A stretch of DNA of 64,000 nucleotides from the NCBI GenBank assembly GCA_020638735.1, contig JACKHZ010000008.1, forward strand, positions 1 to 64,000, read 5' to 3'. Below the pieces are notes generated by a model. It made no database searches and was not told the DNA's origin. It worked only from the letters and a program-made list of their open reading frames with translations. Position 1 is the first letter of the stretch; the number at the start of each line of letters is the position of its first letter. Below, piece by piece: positions 55,488-64,000 of this stretch. This stretch comes from Planctomycetota bacterium. GTDB lineage: Bacteria > Planctomycetota > UBA1135 > UBA2386. A program made the position numbers and the translations under genes.

Positions 55488-56963
55488 TCACGGCGCCGGC
55501 GCCGGCAGCAGCTCGAGGATCGTGCGGAAGCCGCGACCGGGCGACGACTCGACGCGCATCGTGCCGCCGTGGTTCTGCACGATCGAGTAGCTGATGAACA
55601 TGCCGAGACCGCTGGCGTCGGGCCGGTCCTTCCGGCTGAAGAACGGATCGAAGACGCGCGACAGGTCCTCCTCGGCCATGCCGGGGCCGTCGTCGGCGAC
55701 GTCGACGCGCACCCGCCCGCCCTCGACGCGGCCGCTGACGGTGACCGCGCCGCCGCGCCTGCCGATCGCGTCGAGCGAGTTGAGGAACAGGTTGAGCAGC
55801 ACCTGCTGCAGCTCGTGCTGGTCGCCGAACACCGGCGGCAGGTCGGGCGGCAGCTCGATGCGGAACGCGACGTCGTTCTGGCCGGCCCGGTGCTCGACCA
55901 GCGCGAACGCGCCCTCGGCGGCGTCGCGCACGGCGAAGGCGCCGGGCCGCGCGTCGCGCGGCGAGAACTCCAGCAGGCGCCGCGTGGTGCGCGCGACGCG
56001 CGTCAGCCCGTCGTGTACCAACTGCAGGTAGACGCGCTGTTTGTCGGTCAGCCCCTCGGCCTGCAGCAACCGGTTGACCGCGTTCTGCATGCCGCCGATC
56101 GGGTTGTTGATCTCGTGCGCGACGCCGGCCGCCAGCGTGCCGATCGTCGCCAGCCGCGAGCTCTGCACCAGCGCGCGCTCCTTCTGTTCGGTCGCCGCGA
56201 CGGCTGCGCGCACCGCCTGTTCGAGCGTGCCGGTGTGATCGGCGACCTGCGCGGCCATCTCGTTGAAGGTGGCGATCAGCTGGCGCAGGTCCGGCACGTT
56301 GCTGACCGGCAGGCGCACGTCGTAGCGGCCGCGCCCCACCGCCTGCGCCGCCTCGTCGATCTGCTGCATCGGCCGACCGACGGTGCGGCGCGTGATCCAG
56401 AACAGCACGGCGCCGAACAGCACCATCGAAGCGGCGACGCCGAGCAGCGTCGTCCAGATCGGCATGGCCGCCGGCAGCCGCGGCGGGTTGCGCGGCACGA
56501 ACCACACGTAGCCCACCACCTCGCCGCCCTGGCGCAGCGCGTGACAGTAGCCGTCGGCGACCGGCAGCAGCCCGTCGACCTGCCGCGCCTTGGCGATGCC
56601 CGCCGTGATCACCTCGAGCTGGAAGCGGTCGGGGTCGCGGTGCACCGCGCCGTGCGGGTTGAGGTAGACACCCTCGTACGGCGGCCGCCCGGTGGTGACG
56701 ATGACGTCGTCGTACAGCTCGTCGATCGAGCGGCTGCGCAGCAGGCGACGCACGACCGCCGCGTCGCTCGCCGCGTCGCGGATCGCCGACGCCGAGTAGA
56801 CGCGCTCGAGCTCGGCGAACGACTCCTGCACCGAGTCGCGCAGCAGCTGCCGCTGGTTCTCGAACCACGCCTGCTGCGCCTGGTGCACGACCACCTGCAC
56901 GCCACCGACCGTCAGCAGGTTCAGCAGCAGCGCGAACAGCAGGATGCGCCAGGCCAGCGACAC
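55488..56963 (-). CDS. Membrane sensor histidine kinase
   Basis: This is a 491-residue kinase. A transmembrane helix at about 6-26, a periplasmic sensor of about 140 residues (containing VYLNPHGAVHRDPDRFQLEV) and a second helix at about 172-192 precede a HAMP domain. The H-box is IGTLAAGVAHEINNPIGGMQ, with phospho-acceptor His followed by Glu-Ile-Asn-Asn-Pro, as in NtrB-type kinases. The N-box is VLLNLFLNSLDAI and the G-boxes are VADDGPGMAEEDL and ASGLGMFISYSIVQNHGG. It starts at GTG 56963, four bases after the gspF-like stop. No cognate regulator is adjacent on the same strand. Confidence 0.92.
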   Translation of the reverse strand: MSLAWRILLFALLLNLLTVGGVQVVVHQAQQAWFENQRQLLRDSVQESFAELERVYSASAIRDAASDAAVVRRLLRSRSIDELYDDVIVTTGRPPYEGVYLNPHGAVHRDPDRFQLEVITAGIAKARQVDGLLPVADGYCHALRQGGEVVGYVWFVPRNPPRLPAAMPIWTTLLGVAASMVLFGAVLFWITRRTVGRPMQQIDEAAQAVGRGRYDVRLPVSNVPDLRQLIATFNEMAAQVADHTGTLEQAVRAAVAATEQKERALVQSSRLATIGTLAAGVAHEINNPIGGMQNAVNRLLQAEGLTDKQRVYLQLVHDGLTRVARTTRRLLEFSPRDARPGAFAVRDAAEGAFALVEHRAGQNDVAFRIELPPDLPPVFGDQHELQQVLLNLFLNSLDAIGRRGGAVTVSGRVEGGRVRVDVADDGPGMAEEDLSRVFDPFFSRKDRPDASGLGMFISYSIVQNHGGTMRVESSPGRGFRTILELLPAPAP

Positions 56964-56967
56964 GCCG

Positions 56968-58125
56968 CTATCTCTTGCTCATCTGCTGCATCATGGTCAG
57001 GAGCGGCATGAACAGCGCGAAGACGATGAAGCCGACCACCACCGCCATGATGACCAGCAGGATCGGCTCGATCAGCTTGAACGTCGTGTCGACCGTCTGG
57101 TCGACCTCGGTCTCGTAGCGGTCGGCGACCTTGGTCAGCATGCGGTCGAGCTCGCCGGTCTGCTCGCCGACGTCGACCATGTTGACGACGATGTCGTCGA
57201 ACATGCCGCTCTCGCCCATCGGCACGGCGAAGCCGGCGCCCTCGCGGATCGACGACTGCACGTCGGACACCGCGTCCTTCATGTGCTCGTTGTTGGTCGA
57301 GGCGTTGAGGATGTCGAGCGCCTCGAGGTGCGGCACGCCGCTCTGGATCAGCGTGCCGAAGGTGCGCGAGAAGCGCGCCACCAGGCTCTTGTGCACCAGG
57401 TTGCCGAACAGCGGCACGTGCAGCGCGACCCGGTGCATCAGGCGCCGATAGCCCATCACCTTGACCATCAGCAGGCGGTGCACGACGACCAACAGCACGC
57501 CGCCGAGCAGGTAGGCCCACCACCAGACCTTGCAGTGGTCGCCGATGTTGATGACCAGGTCGGTGGTCCAGTGCAGGTTGCCTTCGCCGAGCGTGGCGAA
57601 CACGGCGCGGAACTTCGGGATCACGAACGCGAACACCAGCAGCAGCACCAGGATCGCCACCACCAGGATCGCCACCGGGTAGGCGAGCGCCCCCTTGACG
57701 CGCGACTTGATCGCCTCGCTCTGGGTCAGGAAGCCGCTGAGGCGGTTGAGGATCTCCTCCTGCACACCGCCGGCCTCGCCGGCGCGCACCATGTTGGTGT
57801 AGAGCGGGTCGAACACGGCCTCGTGCTTCTGCATCGCCTCGGACAGCGCGGTGCCGCCCTCGACGTCGTCGACCAACGTGCCGGCGATGCGCTTCATGCC
57901 GCCCTGCGGCATCTGACCTTCGAGGATGCGAAGGCTCTTGGTGATCGGGATGCCGGCGTTCAGCAGCACCGCGAGCTGGCTGGTGAACTCCGCCAGCACC
58001 TTCGCGGTGACGCGGTTGCGTCCGAACGAGAACGAACGACCGCCGCCGCCGCCGGCGGGGCGCGTCGCGACCGCACCGGGTGCGGCCTTCGGAGCAGGGA
58101 TGCGGCGCTGCAGTTTCTTCGGCAT
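56968..58125 (-). CDS. Type II secretion / type IV pilus inner-membrane protein (GspF/PilC family)
   Basis: This is a 385-residue platform protein with two T2SF domains. The first has LAEFTSQLAVLLNAGIPITK, YTNMVRAGEAGGVQEEILNR and a helix pair at AYPVAILVVAILVLLLVFAF. The second has FSRTFGTLIQSGVPHLEALD, VNMVDVGEQTGELDRMLTKV and the C-terminal helix PILLVIMAVVVGFIVFALFM. The N-terminus is Lys/Arg-rich. No other pilus or secretion genes (ATPase, pseudopilins, secretin) are in the window, so it is either an orphan or part of a dispersed system. It sits directly before the histidine kinase. Confidence 0.92.
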   Translation of the reverse strand: MPKKLQRRIPAPKAAPGAVATRPAGGGGGRSFSFGRNRVTAKVLAEFTSQLAVLLNAGIPITKSLRILEGQMPQGGMKRIAGTLVDDVEGGTALSEAMQKHEAVFDPLYTNMVRAGEAGGVQEEILNRLSGFLTQSEAIKSRVKGALAYPVAILVVAILVLLLVFAFVIPKFRAVFATLGEGNLHWTTDLVINIGDHCKVWWWAYLLGGVLLVVVHRLLMVKVMGYRRLMHRVALHVPLFGNLVHKSLVARFSRTFGTLIQSGVPHLEALDILNASTNNEHMKDAVSDVQSSIREGAGFAVPMGESGMFDDIVVNMVDVGEQTGELDRMLTKVADRYETEVDQTVDTTFKLIEPILLVIMAVVVGFIVFALFMPLLTMMQQMSKR

Positions 58126-58210
58126 CGACGAACGGGCTCGAGAGGGGAGGGGCGCCGCCATCGTTGCGCATCCCCGGCGCGCAGGCAACGGCCAGCCGCG
58201 ACGGCATGGG

Positions 58211-59101
58211 TCATCGCCACGCCGCGGCCAGCAGGGCCAGACCGTCGACCCCGGCCAGGCGCAGCACCGCGTTGAGCAGCAACGCGGTCGCGCCGAGCAG
58301 CAGCAGCCACGGCCAGACCGGCGGGCGCAGCGACTCGGGCCGCGGCCACAGCAGGTGGGCCTCGGGCCGCTCGTGCCGCGGCAGCTCGACGTCGTGGACC
58401 TCACCCGGCGCGGCCGGACCGCGCTCCACCACCACCGCCGTCGCGTTGTCCGGCCCCCCGAGGTCGAGGGCCCGGCGCACCAGCTTCTCGGCCGCCTGCT
58501 GTGGATCGCGCTCCGCCAGCAACCGGTCGAGTTCGTCGGCGGGGACGACGTTCCAGACGCCGTCGGTGGCCAGCAGGAAGCGGTCGCCGGGCTGGACCGG
58601 AAGGCGCAGCTCGTCGACTTCGCTGTCGAGCTGGCCGGCGCCGATGCAACGCGTCAGCAGGCTCTCGCCCTCGCTGACCGCGTGGTCGGTGGTCAACGCT
58701 TCGCTGCGCCCGGCGCGCCGACGATAGAGCCGGGTGTCGCCGATGTGGCCGACCAGCGCTTCGTCACCGCTCAGGACCAGGGCGGTCAGCGTGGTGCCCA
58801 TGTCGCGCAGCGCCGGCACCGCCGCCGCCGACTCGAACACCCGCCCGCTGGCGGCGCGGAAGCCGCGGCGCAGCCGTTCGTCGGCCCCGGCGACGGCGCC
58901 GTCCACCACCGTCGCGCCGAGCGCGCGCAGCGCCGTCCGGCTCGCCTCCGCGCCCCCCGCGACCCCGCCCATGCCGTCGGCGATCGCCACCAGCAGGTCG
59001 CCGTCGGCAGCGGTCGCGAGCAGGTAGTCGTCCTCGTTGCCGCTGCGCAGCAGCCCGGTGTGGCTGCAGACCCCCACCGCATAGCGGGACGGCAGCTTCA
59101 T
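58211..59101 (-). CDS. PP2C-family Ser/Thr phosphatase with C-terminal membrane anchor
   Basis: This is a 296-residue PPM phosphatase that would reverse the neighbouring kinase. Metal-binding motifs are RSGNEDDYLL, LLVAIADGMGGVAGGAEAS, LVGHIGDTRLYRRR and FLLATDGVWNVVP, with GGPDNATAVVVE at the end of the domain. A Pro-rich linker leads to a single helix (VWPWLLLLGATALLLNAVL), so the catalytic domain faces the cytoplasm from a C-terminal anchor. The ATG at 59101 overlaps the stop of the lipoprotein gene (ATGA). Kinase and phosphatase genes are therefore in one coupled unit. Confidence 0.92.
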   Translation of the reverse strand: MKLPSRYAVGVCSHTGLLRSGNEDDYLLATAADGDLLVAIADGMGGVAGGAEASRTALRALGATVVDGAVAGADERLRRGFRAASGRVFESAAAVPALRDMGTTLTALVLSGDEALVGHIGDTRLYRRRAGRSEALTTDHAVSEGESLLTRCIGAGQLDSEVDELRLPVQPGDRFLLATDGVWNVVPADELDRLLAERDPQQAAEKLVRRALDLGGPDNATAVVVERGPAAPGEVHDVELPRHERPEAHLLWPRPESLRPPVWPWLLLLGATALLLNAVLRLAGVDGLALLAAAWR

Positions 59102-60186
59102 CGCTCCGCCACCTCCTGCGGCGCGAACGTCGCCGAGGCGACGCCGCCGCGCAGCGTGCCGACCAGCACCTGCACCAGGCCGCGCGCCCCGGCCGGCAGC
59201 GCCGCCTCGTAGCGCCAGCGCTCGCCGTCGCGCAGCCGCGAAGCCAGCAGCGTCTGCTCGAAGTCGCGCACGGCGACCGCGCCGAGCCCGTCGCCGACCA
59301 GGGCGACGACGCTGAGGTCTTCGTCCGTCAGCACGACCACGCGCGGCGTCGGCCGCCCGGCCTGGAGCGTGATGCTGGCGGCGACCTCGCTGTCGACGTG
59401 GCGACGCACGGCCTCGCTCTTCAGCTCGCGCGCCAACGACAGCAACAGGCGCCGCTCCGCGTGCTCGCGCACCGCGCGGCGCACCGCCCGGTCGTCGTCG
59501 CCGACCCAGAACGGCGGCACCAGCACCGACATCAGCAGGCCCCAGACGTCGGTGCGTTCGGCCAGCGCCAGCTCCACCGGGCCGGGCACCAGCAGCAGCT
59601 CGTGCAGCACGCGACCGTCCTGCAGCTCCCGCAGCGACACGCGCAACGACGAGCGCGACTCGAAGGTGCGGTCGGGGATCAGCGCGCCGACGCCGAGCAG
59701 GATCCAGGTGACGAACGTGACCGGCCAGCGGCCGTTGGTGCCCTGGCGGTCGACGACGCCGTCCTGCAGCTCCTCGATCACCAGCAACAGGTCGTAGCCG
59801 TCGTCGCGGGCCTGCTGCAGGTAGGCATCGCCCGCCCCGGCAGCGCGGCCCGGCGCGAGCGACCGCACGACGCCGCGCCGCTGCTCCGCGTCGTCGTCCG
59901 CTGCCAGGCGGCGAAACACCCGGCCGCGCTGCAACGCCGCGAGGATCGCCGCGAACGGGATCGGCTCCGTCACCTCCGCCCCGGTCGCGTCGTCGAAGTG
60001 GAAGGTGCCGGCCGCGCCCGGCGGCCCGGCGAGGAACGCGCCGCCGGTCACCAGCACGGCGCGATCCAGCGGCGGCAGCTCGGCGATGCTGCCGAGCTCG
60101 TCGGTGGTCGTCGCACAGGCTGCCAGCGCAGCGGTCAGGAACAGCGGCAACGATCGCCACCGACGGTCGACGTCACGCCTCTTCAT
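59098..60186 (-). CDS. Hypothetical lipoprotein between kinase and phosphatase genes
   Basis: This is a 362-residue lipoprotein: the signal peptide ends in LTAALAACAT with the modified Cys at about 24. The body contains LQQARDDGYDLLLVIEELQD and a hydrophobic stretch VTFVTWILLGVGALIPDRTF. These resemble lipoproteins that measure envelope stress or assembly, but no family is recognised. A beta-rich C-terminal part ends at RGGVASATFAPQEV. It overlaps both neighbours by ATGA, so it is translated with the kinase and phosphatase and is a candidate envelope partner of the kinase. Confidence 0.8.
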   Translation of the reverse strand: MKRRDVDRRWRSLPLFLTAALAACATTTDELGSIAELPPLDRAVLVTGGAFLAGPPGAAGTFHFDDATGAEVTEPIPFAAILAALQRGRVFRRLAADDDAEQRRGVVRSLAPGRAAGAGDAYLQQARDDGYDLLLVIEELQDGVVDRQGTNGRWPVTFVTWILLGVGALIPDRTFESRSSLRVSLRELQDGRVLHELLLVPGPVELALAERTDVWGLLMSVLVPPFWVGDDDRAVRRAVREHAERRLLLSLARELKSEAVRRHVDSEVAASITLQAGRPTPRVVVLTDEDLSVVALVGDGLGAVAVRDFEQTLLASRLRDGERWRYEAALPAGARGLVQVLVGTLRGGVASATFAPQEVAER

Positions 60187-63100
60187 CGGCCACCTCCACG
60201 CGAAGCCAGGTCGGCGGCGTCGACGGCCACGCGCATGCCCACCAGCAGCAACCGGCGATCGCGCCCCCGGCCGAGCAGGTCGCCGCCGTCGCGGCGCAGC
60301 TGCTCGCAGCGCAGCACGCCGGGCACGCTCTCCGGCAACGTCGTGTAGCGATCCGCCAGCAACCTGTCGCCGCTGCGGTCGACGAGCCCGGCGTATTCGC
60401 CGTAGGCCAGCCCGCGCACGACGCCGAAGCGACGCAGCCCGTCCACCGACCCGGCCGCGGCGTCGACGCGCCCTTCGGCGAGCTCGAGCGCGCGCCGCAG
60501 GTGCACGCTGTGGTCGCCGAGCCAGTCGCGCAGCAGCAGCTCGGCGCCGGGCACGTCGGGCAGATCCATCACCCACTCTCGCACCGAGAAGTCGATCCCG
60601 AGGAACGGCGCGCCATACGGGGTCGCGATGACGTCGCCGGCGGACTCGCAGCGCGCCGCCGTCCAGCGGGCCGGGCCGCTGCCGCTGCCGAACGGACCGA
60701 GGAACTGCTCCGTGTCGACCTGCCCGCCGCGCGCGCGCGCGCCGTGGCACGCCGCCGGCGCGGCCAGGTCGCCGAACGCCGCCAGCTCGAGCTCGCAGCC
60801 GAACGGCAGGCGGAACAGCGCCGGCTCGCCGGCCACCGCCACGCCGAGCAGCCGGCACAGCGCGAACGCCTGGAAGAAGTCGACCCCGCTGAGCACGACC
60901 TCGTCGGCGACGCCGGGCATGTCCGGCAGCAGCGCCGCGACCTCCAGCCGACGTTCGCCGAGCGGGTCGTCGTGGTGCACGACGCGCCGCCGCATCGTCG
61001 GCGCGGTCAGCCCCTCGGCGACGGCCGCCAGCGCGCGCGCCTGCCCCCAGGTCAGCTCGCGGTCCTGCAGCAGGATGTCCTGCAGGTTGCGCACCGCCAC
61101 CGGCTGCAGCGTGCGGTAGGTCTCGCGCGGCGGCGCCGCGGTCGGCTCCGGCTCGGCGAAGGCCCCCGCCGGCGACAGCAGCGGCAGCAGCCGCAGGGCC
61201 GCCAGCGGCGCCGGCAGCGCGGCGAGTTCGCCGAGCTGCAGCGGCAGCAGCGTGCTGCGCACCGTGCGCATGCGCAGCACCAGGTCGAAGCGCCCGGCCG
61301 GGGTGGCGAGGTAGACCGGCACCTCGCTCTCGAGGCCGCGCGCGTAGGCCTCGCGCGGCTGTCCGGCGAACTTCGCCGCGACGCTCCACACGGCGAACGG
61401 CACCTCGAACTGCACCACCGCAGCGTCGCCGCCGGCGGCGTCCGCGGCGGCGACGCTCACCGCCGGGAGTTCGTCCTGCAGCACGCCGAGGCGCAGCTCA
61501 CCGCGGTCCCCCGATGCGAACGGCAGCGGCAGGCGCAGGCGCACGGTGGCCGGCTGGCCGAACTCGACCGCGACCTGCTCGCCGATCAGCTCCGCCGTGC
61601 CGTCGTGCCACCAGAAGTCGGCGACCACGACGCGATCGTCGACGCGCGGCCGCGGCCGGCCGTCCCCGTCGAGGCACCGCACCGGACGGCCGAGCACATC
61701 GACCAGGGCGATCGCCAGCACGTTGCGCCCAGGCACCAGCTGCACGTCGGGCAGCAGCGGCGCCTCGACGATCGCCGGCACCAGCAGCGGCAGCGGCGCC
61801 GTGCTGCCGACCCACACCGTGCCTTCGACGTAGCGACGCAGCTCGCCAGGCAGCCGCCACTGCGGCCCTTCGCCGACGCTGCGGTCGCGGCGCGTCAACA
61901 CACCGGCGCGCACCAGCGCCGGCAGCCAGCGGGCCCCCGACTCCGGCAGCCGCAGCTCGATCGCCGCGGGCAGCACGCGCACCGGCACGCGACGTTCGAC
62001 CGGGATCGCCGACGCGCTCGCGACGTCGCGCAACTGCAGCACCAGCGCCCCGCTGCCAGCCGGCAACGCGTCGAACACCAGCCGCCCGCCGTCGTCGCCG
62101 ACCGGCTCGAAGCGCACCGACGGCCGCTCGACCGGCGCCGCGCGCAGCTCCAGGCGGGCGCCGACGACGACGAACGACGGGCCGACCGTCACCCGCACGG
62201 TCGCGCCGAGCGGGGACACGACCAGTTCGTCGCCGAGCCAGGCGGCGCGGCCGGCGGCGTCGAGGCCCTCCGGCGCGACCTCGAGCAGCAGGCTCTGGTC
62301 GCGCACCGTCGCCGCGAACTCGCGTTCGCTGGTGTTGCCCGACTGGTCGGCGACCTGCAGCCACAGCGGCACCGCGCCGGCGGTGTCGGTCGACATGGGG
62401 CCGACGATCGGCAGCTCGATCGACTGCCAGACCGGCCCCGGCCCGACCGCGGTGTCGGCCAACGGCACCTCGACGGTCGCGCTGCCGACACCGACGCGAC
62501 CGCGCAGCACGCAGCCGTGCTCACCCGCGGAGAGCTGCAGGCGCAGACGCAGCCGGTCGCCGAGGCGGGCCAGGAACGGCTCGCCGCCCGGCCCCGAGAT
62601 CGACACCGGTCGCGGCGCCGCCACGTCGATGGTCGCGAACCGCAGCGGCTCGTGCACCGCGAGGTTGCCGGCCAGGTCGCGAGCCTCGACGCGCAGGGTG
62701 CCGGCGCCGAACGACGCGACCTCGCCGGTCTGCTCGGCGAGCGCCGCGCCGATGCCGAACACGCCGGGCGCCGCCGGCAGCGACAGCTCGACGCGGCCGC
62801 CGCGCTCCCACTCGAACACCGCCCGCACCGCGGCGATTCCCTGGTCGTCCTCGGCGCCGACGAACACGCGGGAGACGGCGGTCAGCGCCTCGCCGCCGCC
62901 TTCGCCTTCGAGCCGCACCGTCAGCTGCGGCTTCTGCGCGTCGAGGCGCAGGCGGGCGGCGCTCAATGCGCCGCGCCCAGGCACGACGAACACCAGGTCG
63001 ACGGGACCTTCGCTGCTGCTGCGCAGCACACCCTGCACGACCTCGCGCCAGGCCGGCTGCGCCGACGACAGCAGCAGCGTACCGGCCGTCGCGTCGACCT

Positions 63101-64000
63101 CGGGGCGCAGCTCGGCGTGCGACAGCACCTCGCCGGCGCGCACGATCTCGACCGACAGCCGCGTCGGATCGAAGCCACCGAAGTGGCAGACCAGACGATC
63201 GAGCCGCTGCGGCGCGCGATCGACGGCCACCGCCTGTGCCGCCAGCGGCCGCTCGACCAGTTCGATCGACGAGCCAGGCACCGCGCGCAAGAACAGCGGC
63301 CGGTCGACTTCGAGGGTCGCCGCCGTCGCGACCACCGCGGCGACCGCCAACGCAGCGCCGACCCTGGCCACGGTGCGGCCACCGCCGGCGCGCAGCAGCG
63401 CCAGGCGACGCCGGACCTCGATCGCCGACGCCGGTCGCCGATCCGGGTCGCGCTGCAGGCACTGCAGCACCAGCGCGCGCAGTCGCCGCGGCACGCCCTG
63501 CGCGCCCGGCCACGGCAGGAGGCGCCCTTCGCGCACCGCCGCCGACGCGTGCTGCGCGTCGCGGTCGTCGACCGGCATCGCGCCGGTCAACATCAACCAC
63601 GCCAGCGTGCCCAGCGAGTAGAGGTCGGCGCGGGGATCGACGTCGTCGCCGCGCAGCAGCTCGGGCGCCGAGAACGCCGGATTGGCGAAGCCGACCAGGT
63701 CACCCGTCAACAGGTCCACGCCGCGGCGCGCCATCGACACGCTGCGGGCGATGCCGAAGTCGAGCACCTTGACCTCGAGCCGGCCGGCCCGGGCCGCGAC
63801 CATCACGTTGCGCGGCGACAGATCGCAGTGCACGAGGCCGGCGTCGTGCACCGCGGCCAGCGCCTCGGCGACCTGCACCAGCACGTCGACGGCGTGCGAC
63901 GGCGCCATCGCCCCGCGCTGCAGGATCTCGTCGAGCGTCTGCCCCTCGACCAGCTCCATCGCCAGGTAGGTGATGCCGCCCTCGCCTTCGCCGACGTCGA
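60183..64000 (-). CDS. Ser/Thr protein kinase fused to a periplasmic region with an FGE-like domain, N-terminus cut by the window edge
   Basis: More than 1260 residues are visible. The kinase N-lobe is beyond the edge. What remains starts with GITYLAMELVEGQTLDEILQ. The catalytic loop is LVHCDLSPRN (Cys replaces Arg of HRD), then VLDFGIARS, FSAPELL and ADLYSLGTLAWLMLTG. A membrane helix (VGAALAVAAVVATAATL) lies about 190-215 residues after the first visible Met. A long beta-rich periplasmic region of about 780 residues follows. The C-terminus resembles formylglycine-generating-enzyme-like (SUMF1) domains: DFFQAFALCRLLG, FRLPFGCELELAAFGD, GIDFSVREWVMDL, VVRGLAYGEY and LLVGMRVAVD. It is probably non-catalytic and acts in binding. 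It overlaps the lipoprotein gene by ATGA. Confidence 0.9.
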   Translation of the reverse strand, partial: DVGEGEGGITYLAMELVEGQTLDEILQRGAMAPSHAVDVLVQVAEALAAVHDAGLVHCDLSPRNVMVAARAGRLEVKVLDFGIARSVSMARRGVDLLTGDLVGFANPAFSAPELLRGDDVDPRADLYSLGTLAWLMLTGAMPVDDRDAQHASAAVREGRLLPWPGAQGVPRRLRALVLQCLQRDPDRRPASAIEVRRRLALLRAGGGRTVARVGAALAVAAVVATAATLEVDRPLFLRAVPGSSIELVERPLAAQAVAVDRAPQRLDRLVCHFGGFDPTRLSVEIVRAGEVLSHAELRPEVDATAGTLLLSSAQPAWREVVQGVLRSSSEGPVDLVFVVPGRGALSAARLRLDAQKPQLTVRLEGEGGGEALTAVSRVFVGAEDDQGIAAVRAVFEWERGGRVELSLPAAPGVFGIGAALAEQTGEVASFGAGTLRVEARDLAGNLAVHEPLRFATIDVAAPRPVSISGPGGEPFLARLGDRLRLRLQLSAGEHGCVLRGRVGVGSATVEVPLADTAVGPGPVWQSIELPIVGPMSTDTAGAVPLWLQVADQSGNTSEREFAATVRDQSLLLEVAPEGLDAAGRAAWLGDELVVSPLGATVRVTVGPSFVVVGARLELRAAPVERPSVRFEPVGDDGGRLVFDALPAGSGALVLQLRDVASASAIPVERRVPVRVLPAAIELRLPESGARWLPALVRAGVLTRRDRSVGEGPQWRLPGELRRYVEGTVWVGSTAPLPLLVPAIVEAPLLPDVQLVPGRNVLAIALVDVLGRPVRCLDGDGRPRPRVDDRVVVADFWWHDGTAELIGEQVAVEFGQPATVRLRLPLPFASGDRGELRLGVLQDELPAVSVAAADAAGGDAAVVQFEVPFAVWSVAAKFAGQPREAYARGLESEVPVYLATPAGRFDLVLRMRTVRSTLLPLQLGELAALPAPLAALRLLPLLSPAGAFAEPEPTAAPPRETYRTLQPVAVRNLQDILLQDRELTWGQARALAAVAEGLTAPTMRRRVVHHDDPLGERRLEVAALLPDMPGVADEVVLSGVDFFQAFALCRLLGVAVAGEPALFRLPFGCELELAAFGDLAAPAACHGARARGGQVDTEQFLGPFGSGSGPARWTAARCESAGDVIATPYGAPFLGIDFSVREWVMDLPDVPGAELLLRDWLGDHSVHLRRALELAEGRVDAAAGSVDGLRRFGVVRGLAYGEYAGLVDRSGDRLLADRYTTLPESVPGVLRCEQLRRDGGDLLGRGRDRRLLLVGMRVAVDAADLASRGGGR

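Overview
The window is chromosomal DNA of very high GC content (about 70% by eye) from a Gram-negative bacterium with an outer membrane. An OprB-type porin, a Kdo transferase (WaaA), TolC-like and MacB-like export genes and several lipoproteins support this. A Ser/Thr kinase fused to a formylglycine-generating-enzyme-like domain, a secreted alpha/alpha-toroid protein, a secreted Kelch protein, large surface proteins with carboxypeptidase-regulatory-like repeats, a short EF-Ts and a class 1B dihydroorotate dehydrogenase together point to the Planctomycetota. That placement is an inference from gene content, not from a marker-gene tree.

Layout. 1-4.5 kb: a porin and a chemoreceptor on the minus strand, divergent from a second chemoreceptor. 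4.5-7.2 kb: a Nudix/metallo-beta-lactamase fusion coupled to a LOG-family protein, convergent with a YchJ-like protein. 7.2-15 kb: a long minus-strand block running dksA-like > lspA > pyrD > response regulator > small membrane ORF > secA > waaA. 15.3-25 kb: a XerC/D recombinase, three polytopic GT-C/YfhO-like membrane proteins, an MFS transporter and a secreted von Willebrand A protein. 25-26.5 kb: tmRNA followed by a short stretch of atypical sequence with a HEPN-like gene. 26.5-33.3 kb: a seven-gene export operon (Cys-rich protein, TolC-like, HlyD-like, ABC ATPase, two FtsX permeases, Cys-rich lipoprotein). 33.3-38.4 kb: two large repeat-containing surface proteins around one tiny gene. 38.4-40.6 kb: smpB, tRNA-Leu and dus. 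40.6-47.4 kb: Kelch, FAH-family, toroid, glycosyltransferase and methyltransferase genes. 47.4-54 kb: a PpiD/SurA-like anchored protein, Trm112-like protein, tRNA-Lys, a tandem hairpin repeat, and the classical rpsB-tsf-pyrH-frr operon. 54-64 kb: a GGDEF protein, a histidine kinase, a GspF/PilC protein, and a coupled PP2C phosphatase / lipoprotein / Ser-Thr kinase cluster that runs off the window.

How the genes fit together. Both partners of trans-translation (tmRNA and SmpB) lie in the window, about 14 kb apart. Translation and envelope genes (rpsB, tsf, frr, secA, lspA, waaA) dominate the housekeeping part. Many neighbours overlap by four bases (ATGA or GTGA), so translational coupling is the rule here. 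The most distinctive system is the 26.5-33.3 kb export operon, in which a Cys-rich membrane protein and a Cys-rich lipoprotein flank a MacB-like exporter with two separate permeases.

Three clear genes (oprB-like porin, secA, YfhO-like protein) each need one base removed to restore the frame. Because secA is essential, base-calling or assembly insertions are the likeliest cause, and annotations crossing those points should be read with that in mind. No CRISPR array, insertion sequence, integrase or prophage module was seen.
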